A stretch of 64,000 nt of DNA from Methylotenera oryzisoli_B (lineage in GTDB: Bacteria > Pseudomonadota > Gammaproteobacteria > Burkholderiales > Methylophilaceae): NCBI GenBank assembly GCA_965613685.1, contig OZ277031.1, forward strand, positions 186,001 to 250,000, given 5' to 3'. Positions within the stretch are counted from its first letter, which is position 1, and every line of letters starts with the position of its first letter. Positions 42,792-53,200 of this stretch are shown one piece after another. A program made the position numbers and the translations under genes. Below the pieces are notes generated by a model. That model was not told the origin of the DNA, did not search any database, and was given only the letters and a program-made list of their open reading frames with translations.

Positions 42792-43327
42792 TGAGTATGA
42801 AATGGTACGCGGTGCAAGCTTTTTCAGGCTTTGAAAAATCCGTTCAAAAAGGCTTGGAAGAGCGAATTGTACGCAACGGTCTTCAAGATCAGTTCGGACA
42901 AATTTTGGTGCCCATCGAAGAGGTGGTGGAAATGAAAGCCGGCCAAAAAACCATATCTGAGCGAAAACTTTACCCAGGCTATGTCTTGGTGCAAATGGCC
43001 ATGACAGACGAGAGCTGGCATTTGGTTAAAAGTACGCCGCGAGTAACTGCTTTCATTGGTGGCAGCGCACAAAAGCCTACTCCGATCAGAGACAAAGAAG
43101 TCGACATCATCTTGCAGCGCATTGATGACAGTAAAAGCAATCCAACCCAGAAGCTTACCTTTGAAAAAGGCGAGTCCATACGTATTATCGATGGCCCATT
43201 TAAAGATTTCTCTGGCAACGTGGAAGACATTAATTACGAGAAGAGCAAATTGCGCGTCTCAGTGGTTATTTTTGGTCGGTCTACCCCAGTTGAATTGGAA
43301 TTCAGTCAGATCGAAAAAGAAGTTTAA
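42791..43327 (+). CDS. nusG: Transcription antitermination factor NusG
   Basis: RNA polymerase elongation factor linking transcription with Rho and ribosomes. The 178 residues have the NGN domain (KWYAVQAFSGFEKSVQKGLE; LYPGYVLVQMAM) and a C-terminal KOW domain (DGPFKDFSGNVEDINYEKSK). Confidence 0.96.
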   Translation: MSMKWYAVQAFSGFEKSVQKGLEERIVRNGLQDQFGQILVPIEEVVEMKAGQKTISERKLYPGYVLVQMAMTDESWHLVKSTPRVTAFIGGSAQKPTPIRDKEVDIILQRIDDSKSNPTQKLTFEKGESIRIIDGPFKDFSGNVEDINYEKSKLRVSVVIFGRSTPVELEFSQIEKEV

Positions 43328-43396
43328 AAGTAGCAGTAAGTTTATTAACCGGGGAGCTAATTACATTAGCGTTTGCACCCATTTAGGAGTCATAGC

Positions 43397-43828
43397 ATGG
43401 CAAAGAAAGTCATCGGCTACATAAAACTGCAGATTCCTGCAGGTAAAGCCAATCCAAGTCCTCCAGTAGGTCCGGCCTTAGGTCAACGTGGTTTAAACAT
43501 CATGGAATTTTGTAAGGCATTCAATGCCGCAACCCAAAGCGTTGAGCCTGGTTTGCCAATTCCTGTGGTGATTACTGCATTTGCTGATAAGAGCTTTACT
43601 TTTATCATGAAATCGCCACCGGCCACTATTTTGATCAAAAAAGCAGCCGGCATTACTAAAGGTTCACCACGTCCGCATACAGACAAAGTGGGTAAAATCA
43701 CTCGCGCACAAGCCGAAGAGATTGTTAACACTAAACGTGCTGATCTTTCAGCAGCTGATATGGATGCTGCAGTACGTACCATTGCTGGTAGCGCGCGCAG
43801 CATGGGCATTGAAGTGGAGGGTGTATAA
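43397..43828 (+). CDS. rplK: Ribosomal protein L11
   Basis: Stalk-base protein of 143 residues starting MAKKVIGYIKLQIPAGKANP, with GPALGQRGLNIMEFCKAFN. TAGGAG precedes the ATG; a longer frame reading upstream lacks such a site. Two bases from rplA. Confidence 0.97.
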   Translation: MAKKVIGYIKLQIPAGKANPSPPVGPALGQRGLNIMEFCKAFNAATQSVEPGLPIPVVITAFADKSFTFIMKSPPATILIKKAAGITKGSPRPHTDKVGKITRAQAEEIVNTKRADLSAADMDAAVRTIAGSARSMGIEVEGV

Positions 43829-43829
43829 C

Positions 43830-44516
43830 ATGGGTAAAAGAATTGAAGCGCTACGCGCAAAAGTGGATCGCAATAAATTGTATCCAGTGCAAGAAGGCTT
43901 AACCTTGGTTAAGGAAAATGCCAAAGCTAAATTCAACGAATCCGTTGATGCAGTGATTAATCTTGGTATTGATGCACGTAAATCAGACCAATTGGTCCGT
44001 GGTGCATTGGTGCTACCAAACGGCACAGGTAAAACGACACGCGTTGCCGTTTTTGCTCAAGGTGCCCAAGCTGAAGCCGCTAAGGCGGCGGGTGCAGACA
44101 TTGTTGGTTTTGAAGATTTAGCGGAACAAGTTAAAGCTGGCGTGATGGATTTTGACATCGTTATTGCCACTCCTGATGCCATGCGTATCGTTGGTGCCTT
44201 AGGCCAAGTATTAGGCCCACGTGGTTTGATGCCTAACCCAAAAGTCGGTACCGTGACACCTGATGCTGCAACAGCGGTTAAAAATGCTAAAGCCGGTCAA
44301 GTGCAATACCGTACAGACAAAGGCGGTATTGTGCATTGCACTATCGGACGTGCATCGTTCACGGTTGATCAATTACAAGGTAACTTAGTAGCATTAGTAG
44401 ACGCTTTGAACAAAGCCAAGCCAGCCGCTACTAAAGGCGTTTACCTGAAAAAATTGTCTGTATCTAGCACCATGGGTGCAGGCGTTCGTGTTGATCAAGC
44501 CAGCTTGGTTGCATAA
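43830..44516 (+). CDS. rplA: Ribosomal protein L1
   Basis: A 228-residue L1 protein starting MGKRIEALRAKVDRNKLYPV, with QVLGPRGLMPNPKVGTVT. In E. coli L1 represses translation of the L11-L1 message. The start at ATG 43830 matches the family N-terminus; frames opening further upstream run through rplK. Confidence 0.96.
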   Translation: MGKRIEALRAKVDRNKLYPVQEGLTLVKENAKAKFNESVDAVINLGIDARKSDQLVRGALVLPNGTGKTTRVAVFAQGAQAEAAKAAGADIVGFEDLAEQVKAGVMDFDIVIATPDAMRIVGALGQVLGPRGLMPNPKVGTVTPDAATAVKNAKAGQVQYRTDKGGIVHCTIGRASFTVDQLQGNLVALVDALNKAKPAATKGVYLKKLSVSSTMGAGVRVDQASLVA

Positions 44517-44845
44517 AAAGAATGATGAGTCGCGCTCACGAGCGCGACTCGCAAAGGCCTTTGGGCTCTTTATTTGAAGCAGATCGGCTGACAATAAAGA
44601 GGTTATCAAAGACCGTAGGTGTCCATTTGGACTTAATGTAAGTGTGTTGGTGGTGGGTGAAGAAGGGTGTTTAACTTCGACCTCTGCGACAAACAGACAA
44701 AACCCTACGCAGATGGCGCATCCCTAAACAGGAATAATTCCCTGCTAAATGATCGCCGTAAAAGGTTTTTAGTGTTGAGACTGACATTAAAAACGGATTC
44801 TGCTTTAGCAATAAGGCGGAGATTTTAACGGAAGGAGTACAGACC
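44517..44845 (+). promoter_or_regulatory. rplA-rplJ intergenic region with L10-type leader
   Basis: A 329-base gap with no gene. It opens with a perfect 10-bp hairpin GAGTCGCGCT / AGCGCGACTC, loop CACG (44527-44550), then an AAAGGCCTTT dyad, and later several short pairing stretches before GAAGGAG and the TTG start of rplJ. In E. coli this gap holds the rplJ promoter and the leader bound by L10-L12 for autoregulation; the position and length fit. I did not fold it. Confidence 0.7.
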
Positions 44846-45334
44846 TTGAGTCTAAATCTTACAGAGAAAAAAGCAGTAGTTGCAGAAGTTAGCGCACAAG
44901 TTGCTGAGGCGCAAGCCATCGTTCTAGCCGAATACCGCGGCATGGGCGTGGCAGACATGACTGTGTTACGTGCAGAGGCTCGTAAATCTGGTGTTTACCT
45001 ACGCGTGTTGAAAAACACCTTGGTTCGTCGTGCAGTTGACGGCACACCGTTTTCAGCTTTAGCAAGCAATATGGTTGGTCCATTGGTGTTTGGTATTTCA
45101 GCAGACCCAGTGGCTGCGGCAAAAGTGTTGAACAATTTCGCTAAAGCTAATGACAAGTTTGTCATTAAAGGTGGCGCAATCCCAAATCAAGTGATGGATG
45201 TTGCTGGCGTTCAAGCCCTAGCATCTACATTAAGTCGTGAAGAATTGCTTGCGAAATTTGCACGCACGCTCAACGAGGTGCCAACTAAGTTTGCACGTGC
45301 GCTTGCGGCTGTTCGTGATACAAAAGCAGCGTAA
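44846..45334 (+). CDS. rplJ: Ribosomal protein L10
   Basis: Stalk protein of 162 residues (LNLTEKKAVVAEVSAQVAEA; ADMTVLRAEARKSGVYLRVL) that anchors L7/L12 dimers. The start is TTG with GAAGGAG upstream. Expected to autoregulate through its leader. Confidence 0.96.
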   Translation: MSLNLTEKKAVVAEVSAQVAEAQAIVLAEYRGMGVADMTVLRAEARKSGVYLRVLKNTLVRRAVDGTPFSALASNMVGPLVFGISADPVAAAKVLNNFAKANDKFVIKGGAIPNQVMDVAGVQALASTLSREELLAKFARTLNEVPTKFARALAAVRDTKAA

Positions 45335-45415
45335 TTCTTAGCACTTAATTCACTGCGCATAGTTCATATGAGCGACTAATTAAATGCAACATTATTAAAT
45401 TTAAGGAATATTAAA

Positions 45416-45793
45416 ATGGCAGTTTCAAATAAAGATATTTTAGATGCAGTAAGCAATATGTCAGTTTTAGATTTAACGGCATTCATTAAAGAAATCGAAG
45501 AAACATTTGGCGTTTCAGCAGCTGCAGTGGCTGTAGCAGCTTCAGCAGGTGGCGGTGCAGCAACTGCTGCCGCTTCTGAGCAAACTGAATTTAGCGTTAT
45601 CTTGACCAACGCTGGCGAACAAAAAGTGAGCGTTATTAAAGCAGTTCGTGAATTAACGGCTTTAGGTTTGAAAGAAGCGAAGGACTTAGTTGATGGCGCA
45701 CCAAAAACCATTAAAGAAGGCTTGAACAAAGCGGATGCAGACGCTGCATTGAAAAAATTGATTGAAGCTGGTGCAACTGGCGAAATCAAATAA
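45416..45793 (+). CDS. rplL: Ribosomal protein L7/L12
   Basis: Acidic stalk protein of 125 residues: N-terminal dimer domain, Ala/Gly hinge (VAVAASAGGGAATAAAS), and the factor-binding domain with VIKAVRELTALGLKEAKDLV. Confidence 0.97.
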   Translation: MAVSNKDILDAVSNMSVLDLTAFIKEIEETFGVSAAAVAVAASAGGGAATAAASEQTEFSVILTNAGEQKVSVIKAVRELTALGLKEAKDLVDGAPKTIKEGLNKADADAALKKLIEAGATGEIK

Positions 45794-45817
45794 TTCATTG
45801 CTGTATTAATGGCCATG

Positions 45818-45839
45818 GGCTGACGGGAAACCGTCAGCC
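45818..45839 (+). terminator. Attenuator-like hairpin between rplL and rpoB
   Basis: Perfect 9-bp stem GGCTGACGG / CCGTCAGCC closed by a GAAA tetraloop. No T-run follows. In E. coli the same gap holds a partial terminator and an RNase III site that lower rpoBC expression relative to rplJL. Confidence 0.65.
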
Positions 45840-46021
45840 TTCGCCGTTTATAGCGACGAAAAAAGTGTAACAAAATGTAATGCAAACATGTAATACAAGT
45901 ACGACCGGTTTTTTATCAATTATTAACACATGAAGTTAGAAATAAAAGTGCTTTTCAGGCGTATAAATTTTCAATTTATAACAAGTGCTTTAATTTCTGC
46001 CCTCAAATACTAGGAGATGCA

Positions 46022-49000
46022 ATGAGCTATTCCTTCACCGAAAAGAAACGCCTTCGTAAAAGTTTTGCTAAACGCGAAAGTGTTCAGGAAATTCCCTATT
46101 TACTTGCAATGCAATTGGAGTCCTATAAGGCTTTTTTGCAGGCAGACGTAGCCGCAGATAAGCGCACTGAAGATGGTCTGCAATCGACCTTCGCTTCTGT
46201 ATTCCCTATTGTTAGCCATTCAGGCAACGCCAGATTGGATTACGTCAGCTACCAGCTTGGTGCTGAGCCATTTGATGTTAAAGAATGCCAGCAACGCGGT
46301 TTGACCTATGCGGCCCCGTTGCGCGTTAAAGTGCGTTTAACCATTATGGACAAAGAAGCGTCCAAACCTACTGTTAAAGAAGTGAAAGAACAAGAAGTCT
46401 ACATGGGTGAATTGCCCTTGATGACTGAAAATGGCTCCTTCGTTATTAACGGTACCGAGCGTGTGATTGTGTCGCAATTGCACCGCAGTCCTGGCGTGTT
46501 CTTTGAGCACGATAGAGGCAAAACTCATAGCTCAGGTAAGTTGTTATTCTCAGCCCGGATCATTCCGTACCGTGGTTCATGGTTGGATTTTGAGTTTGAT
46601 CCTAAAGATTACTTGTATTTCCGTATCGATCGTCGTCGTAAGATGCCGGTTACCATCTTGCTAAAAGCATTGGGTTACACCCCAGAGCAAATCATTGCTA
46701 CCTTTTTTGATTTTGATACATTCCATATCAGCGCTAAAGGCGTTGAGTTTAGTTTGGTACCAGATCGTCTACGTGGTGAAGTGGCTAAATTTGACATCGT
46801 GGCTAAAAACGGCGATGTATTGGTGGCTAAAGATAAACGCATTACCGTTAAACACATACGGGACATGGAAAAAGCCGGCGTTAACAAAATTGCCGTGCCA
46901 CAAGATTTTATCTTGGGTCGTGCGATTGCCAACAACATTATCGATAGCGAAACCGGTGAAGTGGTAGCGAATGCAAACGATGAGATCACAGAATCACTAT
47001 TGGAAAAATTGATCGCGGCTAACGTTAAGCAAATTAGCACGCTGTATTCTAATGATCTAGATCACGGTGACTACATCTCACAAACCCTACGCATCGATGA
47101 AATCCCTGATCAATACAGTGCGCGCGTTGCGATTTATCGCATGATGCGCCCTGGTGAGCCACCAACTGAAGATTCAGTAGAGGCCTTGTTTAACGGTTTG
47201 TTCTTCAATGAAGACCGTTACGATTTGTCACGCGTTGGTCGCATGAAGTTTAACCGTCGCGCCTTCCCAGTTAAAGCGGAAGAGCGTCAATCAAGTTGGA
47301 TGCGTAAGTTCTACGAAGAAAAAGGCCCACGTGGCGCTGAAGGTTCTTACGCGTTGTCAAATGACGACATCCTGGCCGTAATTGGCGTGTTGTTGGAGTT
47401 ACGTAATGGTCGCGGCGAGATTGATGACATTGACCACTTGGGTAACCGTCGTATTCGTTCAGTCGGTGAGCTGGCTGAAAACCAATTCCGTACCGGTTTA
47501 GTCCGTGTGGAACGTGCGGTTAAAGAGCGCTTAAGCCAAGCCGAATCAGACAATTTAATGCCGCATGATTTAATCAATGCCAAACCTGTGTCCAGTGCGA
47601 TACGTGAGTTCTTTGGTTCCAGCCAATTGTCACAGTTTATGGATCAAACCAATCCATTGTCTGAGATTACCCACAAACGCCGTATTTCAGCTTTAGGCCC
47701 AGGCGGCTTGACGCGTGAGCGTGCGGGTTTTGAGGTGCGCGACGTGCATTCCACCCATTACGGTCGTATGTGCCCAATTGAAACACCGGAAGGTCCAAAC
47801 ATTGGTTTGATCAACTCATTGGCTTTGTATGCTCGTACCAATGAATACGGTTTCCTAGAAACCCCATACCGTCGTGTGGATGGCAATAAAGTATCCGGCA
47901 CCATTGATTACTTGTCCGCTATTGAAGAAAGTCAGTACATGATTGCGCAGGCCAACACCGATTTGGATGCGAAAAACATGTTCGTGGAAGACTTAATTTC
48001 TTCACGTCATCATAATGAATTCACCATGACGCAACCTGAGCGTGTCCAATACATGGACGTGGCGCCAGGCCAAATTGTGTCAGTGGCGGCATCCTTAATT
48101 CCATTCTTGGAACACGATGATGCTAACCGCGCATTGATGGGCGCCAACATGCAACGTCAAGCCGTACCTTGCCTACGCGCAGAAAAAGCCGTGGTTGGTA
48201 CCGGTATTGAGCGTACGGTGGCGGTTGACTCCGGTACGACAGTGCAAGCGCGTCGTGGTGGGGTAGTGGATTACGTCGACTCTGGTCGTATTGTGGTGCG
48301 TGTTAACGACGATGAAGCCAAAGACGGTGAAGTCGGTGTGGACATCTACAATTTAATTAAATACACCCGCTCTAACCAAAATACCAACATTAACCAACGT
48401 CCATTAGTGCAAGTGGGTGATAAATTGGCGCGCGGCGATGTGATAGCCGACGGTGCTTCTACCGACATGGGTGAGTTGGCTTTAGGTCAAAACATGTTGG
48501 TTGGTTTTATGCCATGGAATGGTTACAACTATGAGGATTCCATCTTAATTTCAGAACGCGTGGTAGCGGACGATCGCTATACATCCATCCACATTGAAGA
48601 GTTAACTGTGGTGGCACGTGACACAAAATTAGGACCTGAGGAAATCACCCAAGATATCTCTAATCTAAGTGAGCGCATGCTTAGTCGCTTGGATGAGATC
48701 GGTATTATTTATATCGGCGCAGACGTTGAAGCAGGCGATGTATTGGTCGGTAAAGTGACCCCTAAAGGTGAAACGCAATTGACACCAGAAGAGAAATTGC
48801 TGCGCGCAATCTTCGGTGAAAAAGCCTCGGACGTAAAAGACACGTCATTACGCGTACCATCAGGCATGAGCGGCACCGTTATTGATGTGCAAGTGTTCAC
48901 TCGTGAAGGCTTGGAGCGTGATTCACGTGCCCAGCAAATTATCGACGATCAATTGGCGCACTATAAAACCGATCTGGCTGACCAAATGCGTATTGTTGAA

Positions 49001-50194
49001 GACGATGCCTTTGGCCGTATTCGCCGTTTGATCGAAGGTAAAGTGGCCACCGGTGGTCCAAGCAAATTGAAAAAAGGCGAAACACTGACGGCTGAATACT
49101 TGGCTGCAGTAGGCCGTTACGATTGGTTTGATATTCGCTTAAGTGATGAAGAAACCGCTAGACAAATGGAACAATTGAAAGACAGCTTGGCGCAAGCCCG
49201 TGTTGCTTTTGATAATAAATTTGAAGAGAAAAAACGTAAATTGACCCAAGGCGATGAATTGCCAGCCGGCGTTCAAAAAATGGTTAAGGTTTATTTAGCC
49301 GTTAAACGTCGTATACAGCCAGGCGATAAAATGGCCGGCCGTCACGGTAATAAAGGCGTGATTTCAAAAATCTGCCCAGTGGAAGACATGCCGCACATGG
49401 CCGATGGTACGCCTATGGACATCGTGTTGAATCCATTGGGTGTGCCGTCACGTATGAACATCGGTCAGATCCTTGAAACCCACTTGGGTTGGGCTGCTAA
49501 AGGCCTGGGTCATCGCATAGATGAAATGTTGCAAGCCGAAGTTAAAGTGGCTGAAATCCGTAAGTTCTTAGAACAAATATACAACGGCAGCACAGGCAAA
49601 AAAGAAGACATCAAATCCTTTAGCGATGCAGAAGTGTTGGAATTGGCTAGAAACCTTAAAAATGGCGTGCCATTTGCAACACCCGTATTTGACGGTGCGG
49701 CCGAATCCGATATTAAAGCCATGTTGGATCTTGCTTTCCCTGATGACGATGCACGCACCAAACAATTGCAGTTCTCTGCCGGTAAAACGCAGGTGAAATT
49801 GTTCGATGGTCGAACCGGTGATGCGTTTGAGCGTCCAGTGACGGTCGGTTATATGCACGTGCTGAAATTGCATCACTTGGTTGATGACAAAATGCACGCG
49901 CGTTCAACGGGTCCATACTCATTGGTGACACAACAACCATTAGGCGGTAAAGCGCAATTTGGTGGACAGCGTTTTGGTGAGATGGAGGTCTGGGCATTAG
50001 AGGCATACGGTGCGTCATATACCTTGCAAGAAATGCTGACAGTGAAATCGGATGACGTCACTGGCCGTACCAAAGTATATGAAAACATCGTCAAGGGCGA
50101 ACACAAAATTGATGCCGGCATGCCGGAATCATTCAACGTGTTAGTGAAAGAAATTCGTTCACTCGCCATCGACATTGACCTAGATCGCAATTAA
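46022..50194 (+). CDS. rpoB: RNA polymerase beta subunit
   Basis: A 1390-residue subunit with the betaproteobacterial form of the Rif region near residues 533-560 (SQLSQFMDQTNPLSEITHKR, then RISALGPGG). The Asp, His and Ser residues linked to rifampicin binding are in the wild-type state. Further signatures are NIGLINSLALYARTNEYGFL and KMAGRHGNKGVISKICPVED. The ribosome site is AGGAG. First of rpoB-rpoC after a 228-base gap. Confidence 0.98.
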   Translation: MSYSFTEKKRLRKSFAKRESVQEIPYLLAMQLESYKAFLQADVAADKRTEDGLQSTFASVFPIVSHSGNARLDYVSYQLGAEPFDVKECQQRGLTYAAPLRVKVRLTIMDKEASKPTVKEVKEQEVYMGELPLMTENGSFVINGTERVIVSQLHRSPGVFFEHDRGKTHSSGKLLFSARIIPYRGSWLDFEFDPKDYLYFRIDRRRKMPVTILLKALGYTPEQIIATFFDFDTFHISAKGVEFSLVPDRLRGEVAKFDIVAKNGDVLVAKDKRITVKHIRDMEKAGVNKIAVPQDFILGRAIANNIIDSETGEVVANANDEITESLLEKLIAANVKQISTLYSNDLDHGDYISQTLRIDEIPDQYSARVAIYRMMRPGEPPTEDSVEALFNGLFFNEDRYDLSRVGRMKFNRRAFPVKAEERQSSWMRKFYEEKGPRGAEGSYALSNDDILAVIGVLLELRNGRGEIDDIDHLGNRRIRSVGELAENQFRTGLVRVERAVKERLSQAESDNLMPHDLINAKPVSSAIREFFGSSQLSQFMDQTNPLSEITHKRRISALGPGGLTRERAGFEVRDVHSTHYGRMCPIETPEGPNIGLINSLALYARTNEYGFLETPYRRVDGNKVSGTIDYLSAIEESQYMIAQANTDLDAKNMFVEDLISSRHHNEFTMTQPERVQYMDVAPGQIVSVAASLIPFLEHDDANRALMGANMQRQAVPCLRAEKAVVGTGIERTVAVDSGTTVQARRGGVVDYVDSGRIVVRVNDDEAKDGEVGVDIYNLIKYTRSNQNTNINQRPLVQVGDKLARGDVIADGASTDMGELALGQNMLVGFMPWNGYNYEDSILISERVVADDRYTSIHIEELTVVARDTKLGPEEITQDISNLSERMLSRLDEIGIIYIGADVEAGDVLVGKVTPKGETQLTPEEKLLRAIFGEKASDVKDTSLRVPSGMSGTVIDVQVFTREGLERDSRAQQIIDDQLAHYKTDLADQMRIVEDDAFGRIRRLIEGKVATGGPSKLKKGETLTAEYLAAVGRYDWFDIRLSDEETARQMEQLKDSLAQARVAFDNKFEEKKRKLTQGDELPAGVQKMVKVYLAVKRRIQPGDKMAGRHGNKGVISKICPVEDMPHMADGTPMDIVLNPLGVPSRMNIGQILETHLGWAAKGLGHRIDEMLQAEVKVAEIRKFLEQIYNGSTGKKEDIKSFSDAEVLELARNLKNGVPFATPVFDGAAESDIKAMLDLAFPDDDARTKQLQFSAGKTQVKLFDGRTGDAFERPVTVGYMHVLKLHHLVDDKMHARSTGPYSLVTQQPLGGKAQFGGQRFGEMEVWALEAYGASYTLQEMLTVKSDDVTGRTKVYENIVKGEHKIDAGMPESFNVLVKEIRSLAIDIDLDRN

Positions 50195-50205
50195 GGAGAA
50201 TTCAC

Positions 50206-53200
50206 ATGAAAGCTCTATTAGACTTATTCAAACAGGTAACGCAAGAAGAAGAATTTGATGCAATTAAGATTGCACTGGCTTCACCTGAAAAAATCCGTTC
50301 ATGGTCATATGGCGAGGTTAAAAAGCCAGAAACGATCAATTACCGTACCTTCAAACCGGAGCGCGATGGTTTATTTTGCGCCAAAATTTTTGGCCCAATA
50401 AAAGACTACGAATGCTTGTGCGGTAAATACAAACGCTTAAAACACCGTGGTGTCATTTGTGAAAAATGCGGCGTAGAAGTCACTTTATCTAAAGTGCGTC
50501 GTGAGCGCATGGGTCACATTGATTTGGCTTCTCCGGTTGCGCATATTTGGTTCTTGAAAAGCTTACCAAGCCGTTTAGGCATGGTGCTGGACATTGCCTT
50601 GCGCGACATTGAGCGCGTGCTGTATTTTGAAGCATTCATCGTGGTTGACCCAGGCATGACGCCGTTAACACGCGGTCAGTTATTGACTGAAGACGACTAC
50701 TTGGCAAAAGTAGAAGAGTACGGTGATGAATTTAATGCGGTGATGGGTGCTGAAGCGGTGCGTGAATTATTGCGCACGATGGACATTGAGCGTGAAGTGG
50801 TGCAGTTGCGTCAAGATTTAAGCGCGACTGGCTCTGAAGCGAAAATCAAGAAAATCGCTAAACGTCTAAAAGTATTGGAAGCATTCCAAAAATCCGGCAT
50901 CAAACCTGAGTGGATGATATTGGAAATATTACCGGTATTGCCACCAGAGCTTCGTCCATTGGTGCCATTGGATGGCGGTCGCTTTGCTACATCCGATTTA
51001 AACGATTTATACCGTCGCGTGATTAACCGTAACAACCGTTTAAAACGCTTGTTAGAGTTGAAAGCACCGGAAATCATTGTACGCAACGAAAAACGTATGC
51101 TGCAAGAAGCGGTGGACTCCTTATTGGATAACGGTCGTCGCGGTAAAGTGATGACGGGTGCCAATAAACGTCCATTGAAATCATTGGCAGACATGATCAA
51201 AGGTAAGGGCGGCCGTTTCCGTCAAAACTTACTGGGTAAACGTGTGGATTACTCAGGTCGTTCCGTGATCGTGGTTGGCCCGCAACTAAAATTGCATCAA
51301 TGCGGTTTACCGAAAAAGATGGCTTTGGAATTGTTCAAACCGTTTATTTTCCATAAACTAGAAGTGTTGGGCATTGCTACCACCATTAAAGCGGCTAAAA
51401 AGAAAGTAGAAGAAGAAGGACCAGAAGTTTGGGATATCTTAGAAGACGTGATCCGCGAGCATCCGGTACTATTGAACCGTGCGCCTACGTTACACCGTCT
51501 TGGTATCCAAGCCTTTGAGCCTATCTTAATTGAAGGTAAAGCCATTCAATTGCACCCATTGGTTTGTGCGGCATTCAACGCCGACTTCGATGGTGACCAA
51601 ATGGCGGTTCACGTCCCACTATCATTAGAAGCGCAAATGGAAGCGCGCACCTTAATGCTGGCTTCCAATAACGTTCTTTCACCTGCTAACGGCGAACCCA
51701 TCATTGTGCCTTCACAAGATATCGTGTTGGGCTTGTACTACATGACGCGTGATCGTATGGCGGCTCGTGGTGAAGGCATGCGTTTTGCGGATGTAAAAGA
51801 AGTACAGCGCGTATTTGACCAAGGTTTGGTGGACATCCATGCAAAAATTACCGTGCGTATTAAAGAATACGAGGTGGATTTAGACGGCGTAAAAACTGAA
51901 AAAACCACACGCTATGACACCACGGTCGGTCGTGCATTGTTGTCAGCTATTCTGCCAGCAGGCCTTGCCTACAGCAATATTGATAAAGCCTTGAAAAAGA
52001 AAGAAATTTCTAAATTAATCAATGCTTCATTCCGCAAAGTGGGCATACGTGAAACCGTAATATTTGCCGACAGATTAAAAGACATGGGTTATTCCTATGC
52101 GACTAAAGCCGGTATTTCTATCAGCATTAACGATATGTTGGTGCCTAAGGAAAAAGAATCCCTAATCACCGCAGCCGAAACCGAAGTGAAAGAAATTGAA
52201 GACCAATACGTTTCTGGTTTGGTGACACAAGGCGAGCGTTACAACAAAGTGGTGGATATCTGGGGTCGTGCTAGCGATAAGGTAGCGGACGCCATGATGA
52301 AGCAACTTAAGGAAGAAGACGTATTAGACGTAGACGGCAAGCAAGTTAAAGATAAAGCCGGCAAAGCGCTACGCCAAGAATCGTTTAATGCGATTTACAT
52401 GATGGCCGACTCGGGTGCGCGTGGTTCTGCTGCGCAGATTCGTCAATTGGCTGGTATGCGCGGCTTGATGGCTAAACCAGACGGTTCAATTATTGAAACG
52501 CCTATTAAAGCTAACTTCCGCGATGGCTTAAACGTTTTGCAATACTTTATTTCTACCCACGGTGCACGTAAAGGCTTGGCCGATACGGCATTGAAAACAG
52601 CGAACTCCGGTTACTTGACTCGCCGTTTGGTGGACGTAACGCAAGATTTAGTGGTTACCGAAAACGATTGCGGTACCAGTGACGGTTTGGTCACCAAAGC
52701 CTTGGTAAAAGGCGGTGAGGTGATAGAGCCCTTGCACGATCGTATCTTGGGTCGTACTGCGGCCTTGGACGTGATTGATCCGGAAACACAAGCAGTGATT
52801 TACCCAGCCGGCACCTTGTTAACGGAAGACGAAGTTGAGCACATTGATGCCTTGGGTATCGATGAAGTTAAAGTACGTACGGCCTTAACCTGTGACACCC
52901 GTTACGGCATCTGTGCCAAATGTTATGGCCGTGACTTAGGTCGCGGTAAGTTAATTAGCATGGGCGAAGCTGTGGGCGTGATTGCGGCGCAATCCATTGG
53001 TGAGCCTGGTACACAGTTGACCATGCGTACTTTCCACATTGGTGGTGCAGCATCGCGTGCCGCTTCAGTTTCACAAGTGGAAGCTAAATCAAATGGCGTG
53101 TTGAATTTCACCTCGACCATGCGTTATGTAACCAATGCACGTAAAGAGCAAGTGGTGATTTCACGTAATGGTGAAGTGATCGTGGTGGATGAAAACGGCC

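Noticed and set aside
47619..47700. Thr in the Rif region of RpoB (DQTNP instead of DQNNP) as a resistance mutation
   Set aside because: This is, as I recall it, the normal residue in betaproteobacteria, and the main resistance positions are wild type.
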